NCBI GenBank assembly: GCA_009694745.1
Contig: SHUF01000024.1
Coordinates: 1 to 37,239 of the forward strand
Source: Acidobacteriota bacterium
GTDB lineage: Bacteria > Acidobacteriota > Vicinamibacteria > Vicinamibacterales > SCN-69-37
Direction: 5' to 3'
DNA length: 37,239 nt
The notes below the pieces were generated by a model that saw nothing but the letters and a program-made list of their open reading frames with translations, did not search any database and was not told the origin of the DNA. The translations under genes were made by a program, and so were the position numbers. Positions 13,740-22,067 of the stretch are shown here, in pieces. Position 1 is the first letter of the stretch, and the number at the start of each line of letters is the position of its first letter.

Positions 13740-14669
13740 ATGTCGAACACCATCGTGCTTTCGCTGGTCAGCCTGGCGCTGCTGACCCAGGCCGCTCCGC
13801 CTCGCCCGCCCGGCGGCGTCGCGACCGGGCCACCCATTGTTGCCAGCTACAACGCGGCGATGATCACGGCGCCGCCTGAAGCTCTGGGCCTCGACCCGTT
13901 TTACAGGAAATACACCGACGCGTACGGCATCCCGATCGTCTCATCAGAGAAGGTGGATGATGCCGCGCTCTTGCTGGCGCGCGACATCGTCAATTACATG
14001 CTGGTGAAGCGGCCGGACGTGCGCGCGGTGATGGTGGGCCGGAAGTCGCGCATGCTCGTGATGGACCAGACGGAGGGCGAAACGGATTTGCCCGAGCGAC
14101 GCGACTGGACAAAGCCTACGATCGACGACCGGCGGCTCACGCCAGGCGAACGTGCGAATTACCACGGGCCCAACGGCATCGCGAGCAAGACCGACAAGGA
14201 GTATTGGGACGCGCGCGCCCGCGGCATGGGCGGCAATGTGGTGTCGTGCGCCGAAGAGAACCTGCTCGGCTTACCCGGCACTCGGTACTACGGTGAACAC
14301 ATCACGGTGCATGAGTTCAGCCACAACATCATGGGTGCACTCCGCGTGGCGGATCCGGCGCTTCATGCAGAGATCCAAGTGGCGTACGATGCGGCCAAAG
14401 CCAAGGGCCTCTACAAGGACTCGGCCGGGCGGGAACAGTACGCGATCAATACGCCTGCCGAATATTTTGCCGAAGGGACGCAGTGGTGGTTCTGGTCGAA
14501 CATCGAGTTCTACGACGGCACCACGAAGGCGCGGGTCCAATCTCCCGACGACTTGAAGACGTACGACCCAGCGCTTTTCGGCATTCTCGAGCGCATCTAC
14601 GCCGGCCATCACATCCCCGCCGACGTGTATCACGGCAGAAACCTCCGCCCGGCTCGAGCGCCGCAGTAG
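13740..14669 (+). CDS. Secreted zincin-like metallopeptidase
   Basis: This encodes 309 residues. A short signal peptide starts the protein (MSNTIVLSLVSLALLTQAA). The central motif EHITVHEFSHNIMGAL (about residues 187-202) contains HExxH, and a downstream acidic ligand is likely in NTPAEYFAEGTQWWFW near 240-255, so it looks like a gluzincin-type zinc peptidase. Before it, GANYHGPNG-like and GNVVSCAEENLLGLPGTRYYG segments suggest a compact domain with two cysteines or fewer. I recognise the fold type but not a named family. It would act outside the cytoplasm. The ATG is followed directly by the signal peptide. The gene stands alone, divergent from the esterase gene. No damage seen. Confidence 0.7.
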   Translation: MSNTIVLSLVSLALLTQAAPPRPPGGVATGPPIVASYNAAMITAPPEALGLDPFYRKYTDAYGIPIVSSEKVDDAALLLARDIVNYMLVKRPDVRAVMVGRKSRMLVMDQTEGETDLPERRDWTKPTIDDRRLTPGERANYHGPNGIASKTDKEYWDARARGMGGNVVSCAEENLLGLPGTRYYGEHITVHEFSHNIMGALRVADPALHAEIQVAYDAAKAKGLYKDSAGREQYAINTPAEYFAEGTQWWFWSNIEFYDGTTKARVQSPDDLKTYDPALFGILERIYAGHHIPADVYHGRNLRPARAPQ

Positions 14670-14682
14670 ACACGGCCAGAGT

Positions 14683-14718
14683 CCAGAGTCCAGCGTCCAG
14701 AGTCCAGGGGACTGGCAT
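14683..14718. repeat. Short tandem repeats of GTCCAG
   Basis: After the metallopeptidase stop, AGAGTCCAG units recur three times (one as AGCGTCCAG) within about 36 bases. Each has the core GTCCAG. No function is evident; they may reflect slippage or a binding site. A 60-bp gap to the next gene follows with nothing else seen. Confidence 0.6.
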
Positions 14719-14746
14719 GTATAACGCGAGGTAAACGACCGCGATG

Positions 14747-15043
14747 TCAGCGGGGGGTGAGGCCCCTGGTTACGAGCGCGCCGAGTGACCCGAGGATCGC
14801 AATCAGGGTTGTCACGAACATCCCGGCCGTCCAGGCGAAGTATTTCGTCAGCTTGGCGTCGATGGAATCAAACCGGCGATCCATCTTGTCTTCCAGGTGG
14901 AGGAACCGCTGGTCGACCTGCTCGAACCGCCGGTTCATGTCGCAGCGCAGTACCACCATGTCGTCCCTGAGGTCGCTCACCATGTGCCCCTGCTCCTCAA
15001 CCTTGCCGTCAAGATACGCTACCCGCTCTTGAACTGTTTCCAC
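14747..15043 (-). CDS. Small coiled-coil membrane protein
   Basis: This encodes 98 residues from GTG 15043. Residues 1-65 form a strongly charged coiled coil with hydrophobic positions in heptad spacing (VAYLDGKVEEQGHMVSDLRDDMVVLRCDMNRRFEQVDQRFLHLEDKMDRRFDSIDAK). Residues 68-92 are a membrane helix (YFAWTAGMFVTTLIAILGSLGALVT), and a short charged end follows. The layout (coiled coil then C-terminal TM) resembles small DUF1640-like or hemolysin-XhlA-like proteins, which can be organised around membranes, but no specific role can be given. It is convergent with the metallopeptidase gene and divergent from GH31, with 186 bp to the latter. I see no conserved catalytic residue. Confidence 0.6.
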   Translation of the reverse strand: METVQERVAYLDGKVEEQGHMVSDLRDDMVVLRCDMNRRFEQVDQRFLHLEDKMDRRFDSIDAKLTKYFAWTAGMFVTTLIAILGSLGALVTRGLTPR

Positions 15044-15229
15044 GCGATCGCCCCCACCATACCGTCGTCCACCCTATGTGGACAAGTGCTTCTGTGCCTC
15101 GCACGAATCGTGCCGAGTTCGAACGGGCTCAGACTGGCGCGGTTTGGCCGCCGGCTCAGAGAACGTTGCAGTTTTTGCAACGCGGTTCGCCACACCAATC
15201 GCACCGCATAGAATGTGCCGGGGTTCACC

Positions 15230-17536
15230 ATGCGATTACTGCTGACATTTGTTGCGATCACTTCCCTTGCGGGCCAGGCCGCGACGGCCCAGTCCACACT
15301 GACGACGGCGGGTCAACCTGCGGAGCTTCAGATTCGGGTGGCCGGGGACCGGTCGCTGCGCGTCACGCTCAAGCCAATCAGTTTCACTCGAGACTTTCCA
15401 CCGACGCCTGCTGTGGTGGACCGGACCTATCCAGCACCAGCCATCCGCATCCGGAGCCTGGCGAAGCCGATGCAGCAACGAGTGGGCCGGTTGCAGGTCG
15501 CGGTCCGGCCATCGCCGCTCACCGTGACGGTGACCAATGCCGCAGGTCAGCTGGTGCAGGAGCTGGTCTTCGAAGCAGACGGCACACTGGCGTTCAGAGT
15601 GGATGAACATCCGGTGCTGGGACTAGGCGAAGGTGGCCCGAGACCCGCGCAGGGTTCACCATGGCGCGAACAGCCTGTGCAATTTGATCGCAGAGGCGCG
15701 CTCGACACTATGGAGCCGCGCTGGCAGAGCGATATGTATGGATCGCGGAATCCCGCCGCGATGCTGATGGGCACGCGCGGGTGGGGCCTGTTCGTGGCCA
15801 CCCCGTGGGTGCACGTGGACATGCGCGATACCGCCCGTGGCGTGTTCACCCCACGGCCACCCACCGAGGCCGAACGTGCGCCGCAGACCGAAGGCAATCA
15901 GCAACAGGCGCTTGGCAAAGGCCTTCCGCCGGCTGACGCCTATGTGCTTGGCCTCTACGACGTCTTCGTCTTTGATGCGCACGAGCCGGTGGCGGCGATG
16001 AAGGACTTTGCCGTGATCACCGGCCCGGCCGTCATGCCGCCCAAATGGGCGCTGGGCTACATGCAGTCGCATCGCACACTGAAAGACGACGCGCAGATGC
16101 TGGGGATCATTGACACGTTCCGGTCGAAACGTATTCCGCTTGATGCGGTGATCTACCTGGGCACCGGCTTCGCGCCCGTCGGTTGGAACACCCGGCAGCC
16201 GTCATTCGACTTCAACCCCGACGTCTTCACGCGCAATCCCGCCACTGTGCTGGCCGACATGCACGCACGCAACGTGAAGGTTGTGGTGCACATGGTGCCG
16301 TGGGATCGCGACAAACTGCCCACGATCAATGACGCGAACATCCCGAGCTACTGGCAGCAACACCTGGGGCTTGTGAAGGCGGGCGTGGATGCCTTCTGGC
16401 CAGACGAGGGCGACTGGTTCAATCTGTTCGAACGTCTAGCGCGGTTCAAGCTCTACTATCAGGGCCACCTCTTCACCACGCCCAACGTGCGGCCATGGAG
16501 CCTGCAACGCAACGGCTTTCCGGGTGTCGCGCGGTGGGGCGGCTGGGTTTGGTCAGGCGATACCGAGACGTCATGGAAAACTCTTGAAGCGCAGATCGCT
16601 GTCGGCCTCAACTATTCACTGAGCATCGGTCCCTACTGGGGCTCGGACATCGGCGGGTTCTATCCGAATCGCGAGCTCACCGGTGAGCTGTACGCGCGCT
16701 GGTTCCAGTTCGCAGCGTTTTGCGGATCGTTCCGGTCACACGGCCGCGTCTGGCAAACGCGGCTGCCATGGGGATGGGGCCTCGATAACGTGGGTCCACT
16801 CGAGTACGGCAACAACAACACAGCGCCGCCGCCAGGCGATCGCCGACACATCCTGCCTTCCGAACTGAATAACCCCGCCATCGAACCGGTGGCGAAAAAG
16901 TACGCCGACCTTCGGTATCAGTTGATGCCGTACACGTACACCCTGGCGCGCGAAGCGCGCGACCTGGGCCTGCCCCTCATGCGAGCACTCTGGCTGCACT
17001 ATCCCGACGACGTGCGGGCACGCGGCATCGGCACGGAATATCTGTGGGGCCGCGACCTGCTCGTGGCGCCCGTATTCAAGCCCGGCGCCACCACGCGCGA
17101 TGTCTACCTGCCCTCGGGTGATTGGTATGACTGGTGGACGAACGAGCGCGTCGCTGGCGGACGAACCGTGTCACGCCCGGTCTCGCTCGAGACGATGCCC
17201 ATCTACGTACGGGCCGGCGCCATCGTTCCGTTCGACCCGGTGCGGCAGTACACCGCCGAACCGGTGACGGAACCCACGACGTTGCGGATCTACCCCGGCG
17301 CCAACGGCGAGTTCACGTTGTATGACGACGACGGGATCAGCCAAGAATATCTCGCCGGGCGCGGCCAGTGGATCCGTATGACGTGGAACGATCGCACGCG
17401 CCAGCTCACGCTCGTGCCTGGAACGCCGGCCGGCGCAACCAGCGCGACCGTGACCCGCGAGTTCAGGGTCACGTTGCCCGACGGCACGGCCAAACCAGTC
17501 ACGTACCGTGGCGTCCGCGTGGTCGTCGCGTTCTGA
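15230..17536 (+). CDS. Secreted glycoside hydrolase family 31 (alpha-glucosidase/xylosidase type)
   Basis: This encodes 768 residues. A signal peptide covers residues 1-22 (MRLLLTFVAITSLAGQAATAQS). An N-terminal beta-sandwich precedes the catalytic barrel, which starts about residue 265 (PPKWALGYMQSHRT). The retaining catalytic pair is visible: the nucleophile D392 in DAFWPDEGDW and the acid/base D444 in WSGDTETSW. GSDIGGF and the C-terminal YDDDGISQEYLAG match GH31 with a DUF5110-like end. GH31 enzymes hydrolyse alpha-linked sugars. Substrate specificity (glucose, xylose or other) cannot be told. ATG 15230 begins the signal peptide, so it is preferred to GTG 15215. The preceding 186 bp contain its promoter. 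Intact. Confidence 0.93.
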   Translation: MRLLLTFVAITSLAGQAATAQSTLTTAGQPAELQIRVAGDRSLRVTLKPISFTRDFPPTPAVVDRTYPAPAIRIRSLAKPMQQRVGRLQVAVRPSPLTVTVTNAAGQLVQELVFEADGTLAFRVDEHPVLGLGEGGPRPAQGSPWREQPVQFDRRGALDTMEPRWQSDMYGSRNPAAMLMGTRGWGLFVATPWVHVDMRDTARGVFTPRPPTEAERAPQTEGNQQQALGKGLPPADAYVLGLYDVFVFDAHEPVAAMKDFAVITGPAVMPPKWALGYMQSHRTLKDDAQMLGIIDTFRSKRIPLDAVIYLGTGFAPVGWNTRQPSFDFNPDVFTRNPATVLADMHARNVKVVVHMVPWDRDKLPTINDANIPSYWQQHLGLVKAGVDAFWPDEGDWFNLFERLARFKLYYQGHLFTTPNVRPWSLQRNGFPGVARWGGWVWSGDTETSWKTLEAQIAVGLNYSLSIGPYWGSDIGGFYPNRELTGELYARWFQFAAFCGSFRSHGRVWQTRLPWGWGLDNVGPLEYGNNNTAPPPGDRRHILPSELNNPAIEPVAKKYADLRYQLMPYTYTLAREARDLGLPLMRALWLHYPDDVRARGIGTEYLWGRDLLVAPVFKPGATTRDVYLPSGDWYDWWTNERVAGGRTVSRPVSLETMPIYVRAGAIVPFDPVRQYTAEPVTEPTTLRIYPGANGEFTLYDDDGISQEYLAGRGQWIRMTWNDRTRQLTLVPGTPAGATSATVTREFRVTLPDGTAKPVTYRGVRVVVAF

Positions 17537-17640
17537 CCTGAGCTGTTCAGCCCGATCCCGGGAATACCGCGGGTCCCCGCCCAGTCTCAGTCCATAGAAG
17601 CGGGAAGAGAGACAAATCCGCGGTGGCGAAGGGAGCCGTT

Positions 17641-17970
17641 ATGAAACGCACATTGGCAATGGTTGGCGTGGCCGTATTGGCGGTGGTGGGTGCAGTCGTC
17701 TCAGCGCAGGGACCGGCGCCGGAAGCGCAGCGGGGCGCAGGGCCTGGGGTGCAGATGTCTCAGCGCGGGCCGCAGGGTGCGATGCGCGGCCGAGGTGCCG
17801 GCGGGCCCGGGGGTATTGCCCGCCGCGGTGGACCTGGGTTCGGGCTGCGCGGCCTCGACCTGACCGACGATCAGAAGGCGCAGATCAAGAGCATCCACGA
17901 GAAGGCGCGGGCGGATGTTGAGGCGATTCTGACGCCTGAGCAAAAAGCGAAGCGACGCGTCGGTCGTTGA
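17641..17970 (+). CDS. Spy/CpxP-like secreted LTxxQ-type protein
   Basis: This encodes 109 residues. A signal peptide covers residues 1-23 (MKRTLAMVGVAVLAVVGAVVSAQ). A Gly/Ala/Arg-rich low-complexity stretch follows (about 24-75: GPQGAMRGRGAGGPGG...). The C-terminal end has the motif LDLTDDQKAQIKSIHEKARADVEAILTPEQKAKRR, with the two LTxxQ-like segments of the Spy/CpxP family of periplasmic chaperone-like proteins. Only one such hairpin is present, so it is shorter than usual. It ends just after the second motif, with no further helix. The in-frame GTG at 17623 is less likely than ATG 17641, which starts the signal peptide. A hairpin at 17984-18003 follows its stop. Confidence 0.72.
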   Translation: MKRTLAMVGVAVLAVVGAVVSAQGPAPEAQRGAGPGVQMSQRGPQGAMRGRGAGGPGGIARRGGPGFGLRGLDLTDDQKAQIKSIHEKARADVEAILTPEQKAKRRVGR

Positions 17971-17983
17971 TCGAGGACACAAC

Positions 17984-18003
17984 AGTCCGCGGGTCCGCGG
18001 ACT
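17984..18003. repeat. GTCCGCGG-type hairpin, copy 2
   Basis: A 9-bp stem (AGTCCGCGG against CCGCGGACT) with a 2-base loop. Eighteen of these bases equal the copy at 11715-11732. It sits 14 bp after the Spy-like stop and could also end transcription, but no T-run follows. Confidence 0.75.
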
Positions 18004-18008
18004 TCGTG

Positions 18009-18176
18009 TCAGCGAATCTGACGAATCGTGATGTTGCCCGACGCGGCGCACCTGTCGCTGCCGCTCGACACGCTGACGAGCGGATCGGTCGTGGTCACTC
18101 TCAGCGTCCCCGGCGCGGTCTCCGTCACATTCGCATCGGCCGGAGCTTCACGATAGGGCTCAGTCTGGGAGCGTTC
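18009..18176 (-). pseudogene. C-terminal remnant of a secreted protein
   Basis: On the minus strand one frame of about 55 codons reads EPYREAPADANVTETAPGTLRVTTTDPLVSVSSGSDRCAASGNITIRQIR and ends at TGA 18009-18011. The strand-like pattern and sense-biased codons suggest the tail of an extracellular beta-rich protein. Upstream the frame begins after a stop and has no ATG or GTG start nearby, so it is a fragment. It lies exactly between two REP-like hairpin groups (17984-18003 and 18193-18246), which may mark the ends of a rearrangement. Its source protein is unknown. Confidence 0.35.
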
Positions 18177-18192
18177 TAGAAGTCACCTGAAG

Positions 18193-18246
18193 GGCACGGG
18201 CTTGAGCCCGTGCCTCTCGCGTCCCGGGCTGAAGCCCGGGACCTCC
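18193..18246. repeat. Double hairpin repeat, GCACGGGC and TCCCGGGCT types
   Basis: The first hairpin is GGCACGGGC-TTGA-GCCCGTGCC (18193-18214). The second at 18222-18239 has arms TCCCGGGCT and AGCCCGGGA and runs on to ACCTCC. The 25 bases at 18222-18246 recur exactly at 36341-36365. This is a dispersed REP-like family, here 13 bp from the permease stop. Confidence 0.85.
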
Positions 18247-18258
18247 GGGACTCCGTCG

Positions 18259-19548
18259 TTACTCGTGCCTGAGCGCTTCGACCGGGTCGAGGCGCGAGGC
18301 GCTGCGCGCGGGCCAGTAGCCGGCGACCACGCCGACCACCACCGCGCTGATGACACCGGCGAGCACGGCCCAGACTGGCGGCGAGGCGGGAAACACTGGG
18401 GCGAACACGGCAGCCAACGCCCCCAGCGCCAGCGCGATGCCTACTCCGGCCAAGCCGCCGATGCCGGCCAGTATCGCCGACTCCATCAGGAACTGCAGCC
18501 GCACGTCCTGCCGCCTGGCCCCAATCGCCAGCCGCAGACCGATCTCGCGCGTCCGTTCGGTCACGCTGATCACCATCACGTTGGCAATCCCGATGCCACC
18601 AATGACCAGCGAGACGAGGGCCAGCCCTATGGTGGCAGAGAAGATCTGCGCGCCGATGCGATCGAACTGCGCGATGATCTGGTCGGCCGTCGAGAGATTA
18701 AAGTCACTCGGCGCACCAGGCGGCACCTGGCGGGTCAACCGCAGGATCGTCTCGGTTTCGGAGCGCGCCGTCTCGCGCACCCCTTCCCTGGCCTGCACGT
18801 AAATCACGGTCTGTTCGGCCTCTGGAAATCGGCGCGACGCGGTCTCCACCGGAATGGACACGACATTGTCGTTCCGGTTTTCCCCGAAAAACGTCCCCTG
18901 CCTGGGCGCCAATACGCCCACCACGTAGTAGCGATCCCCGCCGAGCAGAAACGACTGCCCCACGGGCTTCACCGGGCCAAACAAGGCCTTCGCGATGTTG
19001 GCGCCGAGCACGGCCACTGACGCGCCCACGCGATCCTCGATCTCGGTGAATGGCCGCCCTGACCCAAAAGGCGTGTCGGTCACGGCAAAAAAGTTCGGCG
19101 TGACACCCTCAATGAGTACCGTGTCTGATTCGTTCCCCCCCGCCCGCGCCGTGATCACTCGCGTGCTGGTGACCGCGGGCACCAGCAGCTGCGCAGCCAC
19201 ACCGCGCACCGAGGGCGCCAGACGCGCGATGGCATCGGCGTCAGCCCTGTTCAATGTGCGGCGCGAGGCATCGGCGTCCGATGCCGGCGTATACGGATCG
19301 CCGTTCCGGTGAAACGCGAAGATGTTGTCGGTGCCCAGTTCACGAAACAGCTCCGCCACGGAGTTGCGCAGGCCGACCAGCGTGGACGACACCAGCACCA
19401 CCGTCACGATGCCGATGATCAGGCCGATGACGGCCAACACCGATCGCGCCGTCTGTACGCGGACCGATTCAATCGCCAGCGTGCCCGCTTCGACGACCGC
19501 CAACCGCCAGCGTTCTGCCGCGCCGGGAGGCGTCAGATCATTCGACAC
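18259..19548 (-). CDS. ABC transporter permease, MacB/FtsX type (second in operon)
   Basis: This encodes 429 residues. One membrane helix lies near residues 36-60 (SVLAVIGLIIGIVTVVLVSS). A long periplasmic domain of the MacB_PCD type follows (about 62-290: LGTDNIFAFHRNGDP...). The C-terminal part has three helices of the FtsX domain (IFSATIGLALVSLVIGGIGIANVMVI; AILAGIGGLAGVGIALALG; AVLAGVISAVVVGVVAGYWPA). The last motif PARSASRLDPVEALRHE is the usual end of MacB-like permeases. Such permeases export lipids, peptides or drugs with an ATPase and an adaptor. ATG 19548 overlaps the previous gene's stop by 11 bp, so both are translated together. No matching ATPase gene is present in this window. 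Confidence 0.92.
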   Translation of the reverse strand: MSNDLTPPGAAERWRLAVVEAGTLAIESVRVQTARSVLAVIGLIIGIVTVVLVSSTLVGLRNSVAELFRELGTDNIFAFHRNGDPYTPASDADASRRTLNRADADAIARLAPSVRGVAAQLLVPAVTSTRVITARAGGNESDTVLIEGVTPNFFAVTDTPFGSGRPFTEIEDRVGASVAVLGANIAKALFGPVKPVGQSFLLGGDRYYVVGVLAPRQGTFFGENRNDNVVSIPVETASRRFPEAEQTVIYVQAREGVRETARSETETILRLTRQVPPGAPSDFNLSTADQIIAQFDRIGAQIFSATIGLALVSLVIGGIGIANVMVISVTERTREIGLRLAIGARRQDVRLQFLMESAILAGIGGLAGVGIALALGALAAVFAPVFPASPPVWAVLAGVISAVVVGVVAGYWPARSASRLDPVEALRHE

Positions 19549-20794
19549 GAATGGCCTCCACCACCGTCAGCCTGACAGCCCGCCGCGCCGGATACCACCC
19601 CGCAACCAGTCCGCTGGCCGCCGACGCCAGGAGGCTCCAGCCCACCGTCGTCGCGCGCACATCCAGCGGCAGCTCCAGCACCGCGGCCAGCGACGCCACC
19701 AGCGCCACCGCCACGCCAATGCCGGCCACGCCGCCCACAATCGCCGTCAGCGCCGATTCGGCCACCACCTCGCGCATGATCTGGGAGCGCGGCGCGCCCA
19801 GCGCCCGCCGTATGCCGATCTCGCGCGTGCGTTGCGTCACCGACACCAGCACGGTGTTGGTGACCACGACGACGGCCGCGAGGAGGGCCATGAGTGAAAT
19901 GGGACCAGCCGCCACGCCGATGCGCTGCGAGAGATTGGCGACAAAGCCGCGCGCAGCGTCGGGCGTGAGCACGTCGAAGGTGTCGGAAGTGCCCGGCGCC
20001 AGTTGCCGGCGGGCACGCAGCGACGCCCTCGCGCGATCCTCGGCCGCGACCTCCGTTGAGGACGGCGTCGCCTTCGCAAACAATGGCAACGATCGTGGCG
20101 TGCCAAACGCGCGCTCCCAGGCCAGGATCGGGATCCACACCGAACGGTCGAGCGACGCGCCGCTGGAGCTGCCCAGCCTCGTCTGCACGCCAACCACCAC
20201 AAACCGCCGGCCCGCCACACGAATGCCTTGCCCGAGCGGGTCGCTGGTGGGATAGAGCGCGTCTGCGACATCCGCGCCGATCACCGCCACGGCCGCCCCC
20301 CCGCGGTCGTCTTCGATCGTCAGGAAACGCCCTTGGGCGACGGCCAAATCACGAAGGTCCGCCAGCACCGACGTGGTGCCCGACACGGCCGCAGTCTCGT
20401 AGACGCGTCCGCCCGCCGTCACTTCCGCGATGGTCTGGACGCTTGGGGCGTATTGCACCAGGCCTCCGGCCTGCTGATCGAGGAAACGCCAGTCCGTTCG
20501 CCGCAGGGGCTGGTTCCGCTGGAGCTGTTCCTGCAATTCCCGGCGCGAAATCCGGCCGGGTGACGCGATCTGCGCGAGAAGAAACGTGTCAGAGCCAAAG
20601 GCACGAGCCGTGGACGTCTCGGCGAATGCGGCCACGCCATCGAGCGCCGACACCACGACCACTTGCGTGGCCACGGCCACAGCAATCGCAAGCGCGCCCA
20701 GCCCCGCGCGCAACCGGTTTGTCGCCAGAGTACGCGCCGCCTGCCGAAAGGATTCCTGTAGAGAAAACCACTGTCGCCCCGCAGAGCCTGCCAC
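19538..20794 (-). CDS. ABC transporter permease, MacB/FtsX type (first in operon)
   Basis: This encodes about 418 residues from GTG 20794 (an in-frame ATG lies upstream at 20827). The N-terminus FRQAARTLATNRLRAGLGALAIAVAVATQVVVVSAL is a cytosolic segment and the first membrane helix. A periplasmic domain of about 230 residues follows. FtsX helices lie near residues 285-310 (ISLMALLAAVVVVTNTVLVSV), 330-355 and 375-400, and the end YPARRAVRLTVVEAIRVE is family-typical. It pairs with the following permease as a heterodimer or two related half-transporters. The start lies 20 bp from the divergent adaptor gene. A TATACT sequence on the minus strand (20801-20806) lies 7 bp from the GTG, so a leaderless start is possible. 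The start choice is uncertain. Confidence 0.9.
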   Translation of the reverse strand: MAGSAGRQWFSLQESFRQAARTLATNRLRAGLGALAIAVAVATQVVVVSALDGVAAFAETSTARAFGSDTFLLAQIASPGRISRRELQEQLQRNQPLRRTDWRFLDQQAGGLVQYAPSVQTIAEVTAGGRVYETAAVSGTTSVLADLRDLAVAQGRFLTIEDDRGGAAVAVIGADVADALYPTSDPLGQGIRVAGRRFVVVGVQTRLGSSSGASLDRSVWIPILAWERAFGTPRSLPLFAKATPSSTEVAAEDRARASLRARRQLAPGTSDTFDVLTPDAARGFVANLSQRIGVAAGPISLMALLAAVVVVTNTVLVSVTQRTREIGIRRALGAPRSQIMREVVAESALTAIVGGVAGIGVAVALVASLAAVLELPLDVRATTVGWSLLASAASGLVAGWYPARRAVRLTVVEAIRVE

Positions 20795-20813
20795 TGTGTG
20801 AGTATAAGCGGGT

Positions 20814-22067
20814 ATGTCTCGTCGCATCCTTCTTGTCGTTGCTGCCGTGGTGCTGGTTGGTGGATGGTGGTGGTGGTCCGGTCGCCAGACCGATGCCATC
20901 GCCGTCGATATCGTCACAGTCGGTCGCGTTGAAACGCTGCGCGCCTACGTCACGGCCTCGGGTGAAATCGTCGCCACGCGATACGCGGACCTGGGCTCGT
21001 CGGTGATGGGCCGTCTCGTCAGCCTGCGCGTGCGTGAAGGTGACCGTGTGACCGCGGGCCAGGTGCTGGCGCGGATCGATCCGGTGCAGGCGCAGAGCGC
21101 TGTCGCCTCTTCGGCGGCTGGGCTGCGGGCTCTTGAGGCCGAGGCCGAAGGTTCCGGCAACCAGGTGCGTGCGGCACAAGCAGAGGTCGCCGTGGCCACG
21201 TCGCGACAAGCCGAGGCGCAGCGTGCCCTTGAGCGCGCCCGCGACCTGTTCAAGTCGGGGTTGATCGCGCAGTCTGAATTCGAAGCGGCCGCAGCCGCGG
21301 CCGATACAGCCGGCGCACAGGTCAACGCCGCGAAAGCCGCACTCGCCACGGCCGAGCAGGCGCGCAGCGCGTCGTCGCAGCGCGTGGCCCAGGGCCGCGC
21401 CGACGGTGCCCGCGTCCAGGATCAATTGGCCAAGACCGAAATCACGGCACCCATCGCCGGTGTCATCACGCGCCTCGATGTGGAAGAGGGCGAGATGGTG
21501 GTGATGGGCGTGCAGAATCAGCCGGGCTCGATCCTCATGACCATCTCGGATCTGAGCGCGCTCAATGCCGAAGTAAAAGTGGCCGAGGCCGACGTGCTGC
21601 GGCTTTCGATGGACAACACCGCCACGATCACGCTTGACGCACTTCCCGGAAAATCCTACAGCGGCCGCGTGGCCGAGATCGGCGCCAGCGCGTTGCCGCA
21701 AATCGGCACGCAGGCCTCCGCGCGCGAATTTCGTGTGAAGGTCAGGCTTGAGGGAGACGTGGCGCTGTTGCGGCCAGGCCTCACGTGCGACACAGAAATA
21801 CTTGTCGCCGAACGCCGCAACGTGCTGGCCGTTCCCCTGCAGGCGGTGGTGCAGCGCGAAGGCAAAAGCGGGGTCTTTGTGATCAAAGACCGTCGGGCGA
21901 TATTCACGGCGGTCACCACCGGCATCATCGGTGGCCTGACGATTCAAGTGACCGGCGTCGACGAGGGCGCCTCCATCGTCGCCGGCCCCTTCCAGGTGCT
22001 GAGAGACCTGGCCGACGGCGCGGCCGTCCGGCCGATCGCCGCTGCTACTTCTTCGCCTGCAAAGTAA
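20814..22067 (+). CDS. HlyD/MacA-type periplasmic adaptor
   Basis: This encodes 417 residues. Residues 1-22 are one membrane anchor or signal (MSRRILLVVAAVVLVGGWWWW). A biotinyl-lipoyl-like half lies near residues 45-80 (GRLVSLRVREGDRVTAGQVLARIDP). A long alpha-hairpin rich in Ala, Glu and Gln spans about 85-205 (VRAAQAEVAVATSRQAEAQRALERARDLFKSGLIAQSEFEAAA). The second lipoyl half is KTEITAPIAGVITRLDVEEGEMV, followed by beta-barrel and membrane-proximal domains (LRPGLTCDTEILVAERRNVLAVPLQAVV). Adaptors of this kind bridge inner-membrane transporters to a TolC channel. It is divergent from the two permeases rather than in the same transcript. Its 3' end overlaps the next gene by 23 bp. Confidence 0.92.
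   Translation: MSRRILLVVAAVVLVGGWWWWSGRQTDAIAVDIVTVGRVETLRAYVTASGEIVATRYADLGSSVMGRLVSLRVREGDRVTAGQVLARIDPVQAQSAVASSAAGLRALEAEAEGSGNQVRAAQAEVAVATSRQAEAQRALERARDLFKSGLIAQSEFEAAAAAADTAGAQVNAAKAALATAEQARSASSQRVAQGRADGARVQDQLAKTEITAPIAGVITRLDVEEGEMVVMGVQNQPGSILMTISDLSALNAEVKVAEADVLRLSMDNTATITLDALPGKSYSGRVAEIGASALPQIGTQASAREFRVKVRLEGDVALLRPGLTCDTEILVAERRNVLAVPLQAVVQREGKSGVFVIKDRRAIFTAVTTGIIGGLTIQVTGVDEGASIVAGPFQVLRDLADGAAVRPIAAATSSPAK

Noticed and set aside
17984-18003. Intrinsic terminator of the Spy-like gene
   Set aside because: The stem is strong but no T-run follows, and the same sequence occurs at a gene start elsewhere, so it is listed as a repeat.
20589-21947. 452-residue minus-strand ORF over the adaptor
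   Set aside because: The frame is His/Arg-rich shadow coding; the HlyD-type adaptor on the plus strand explains the region.
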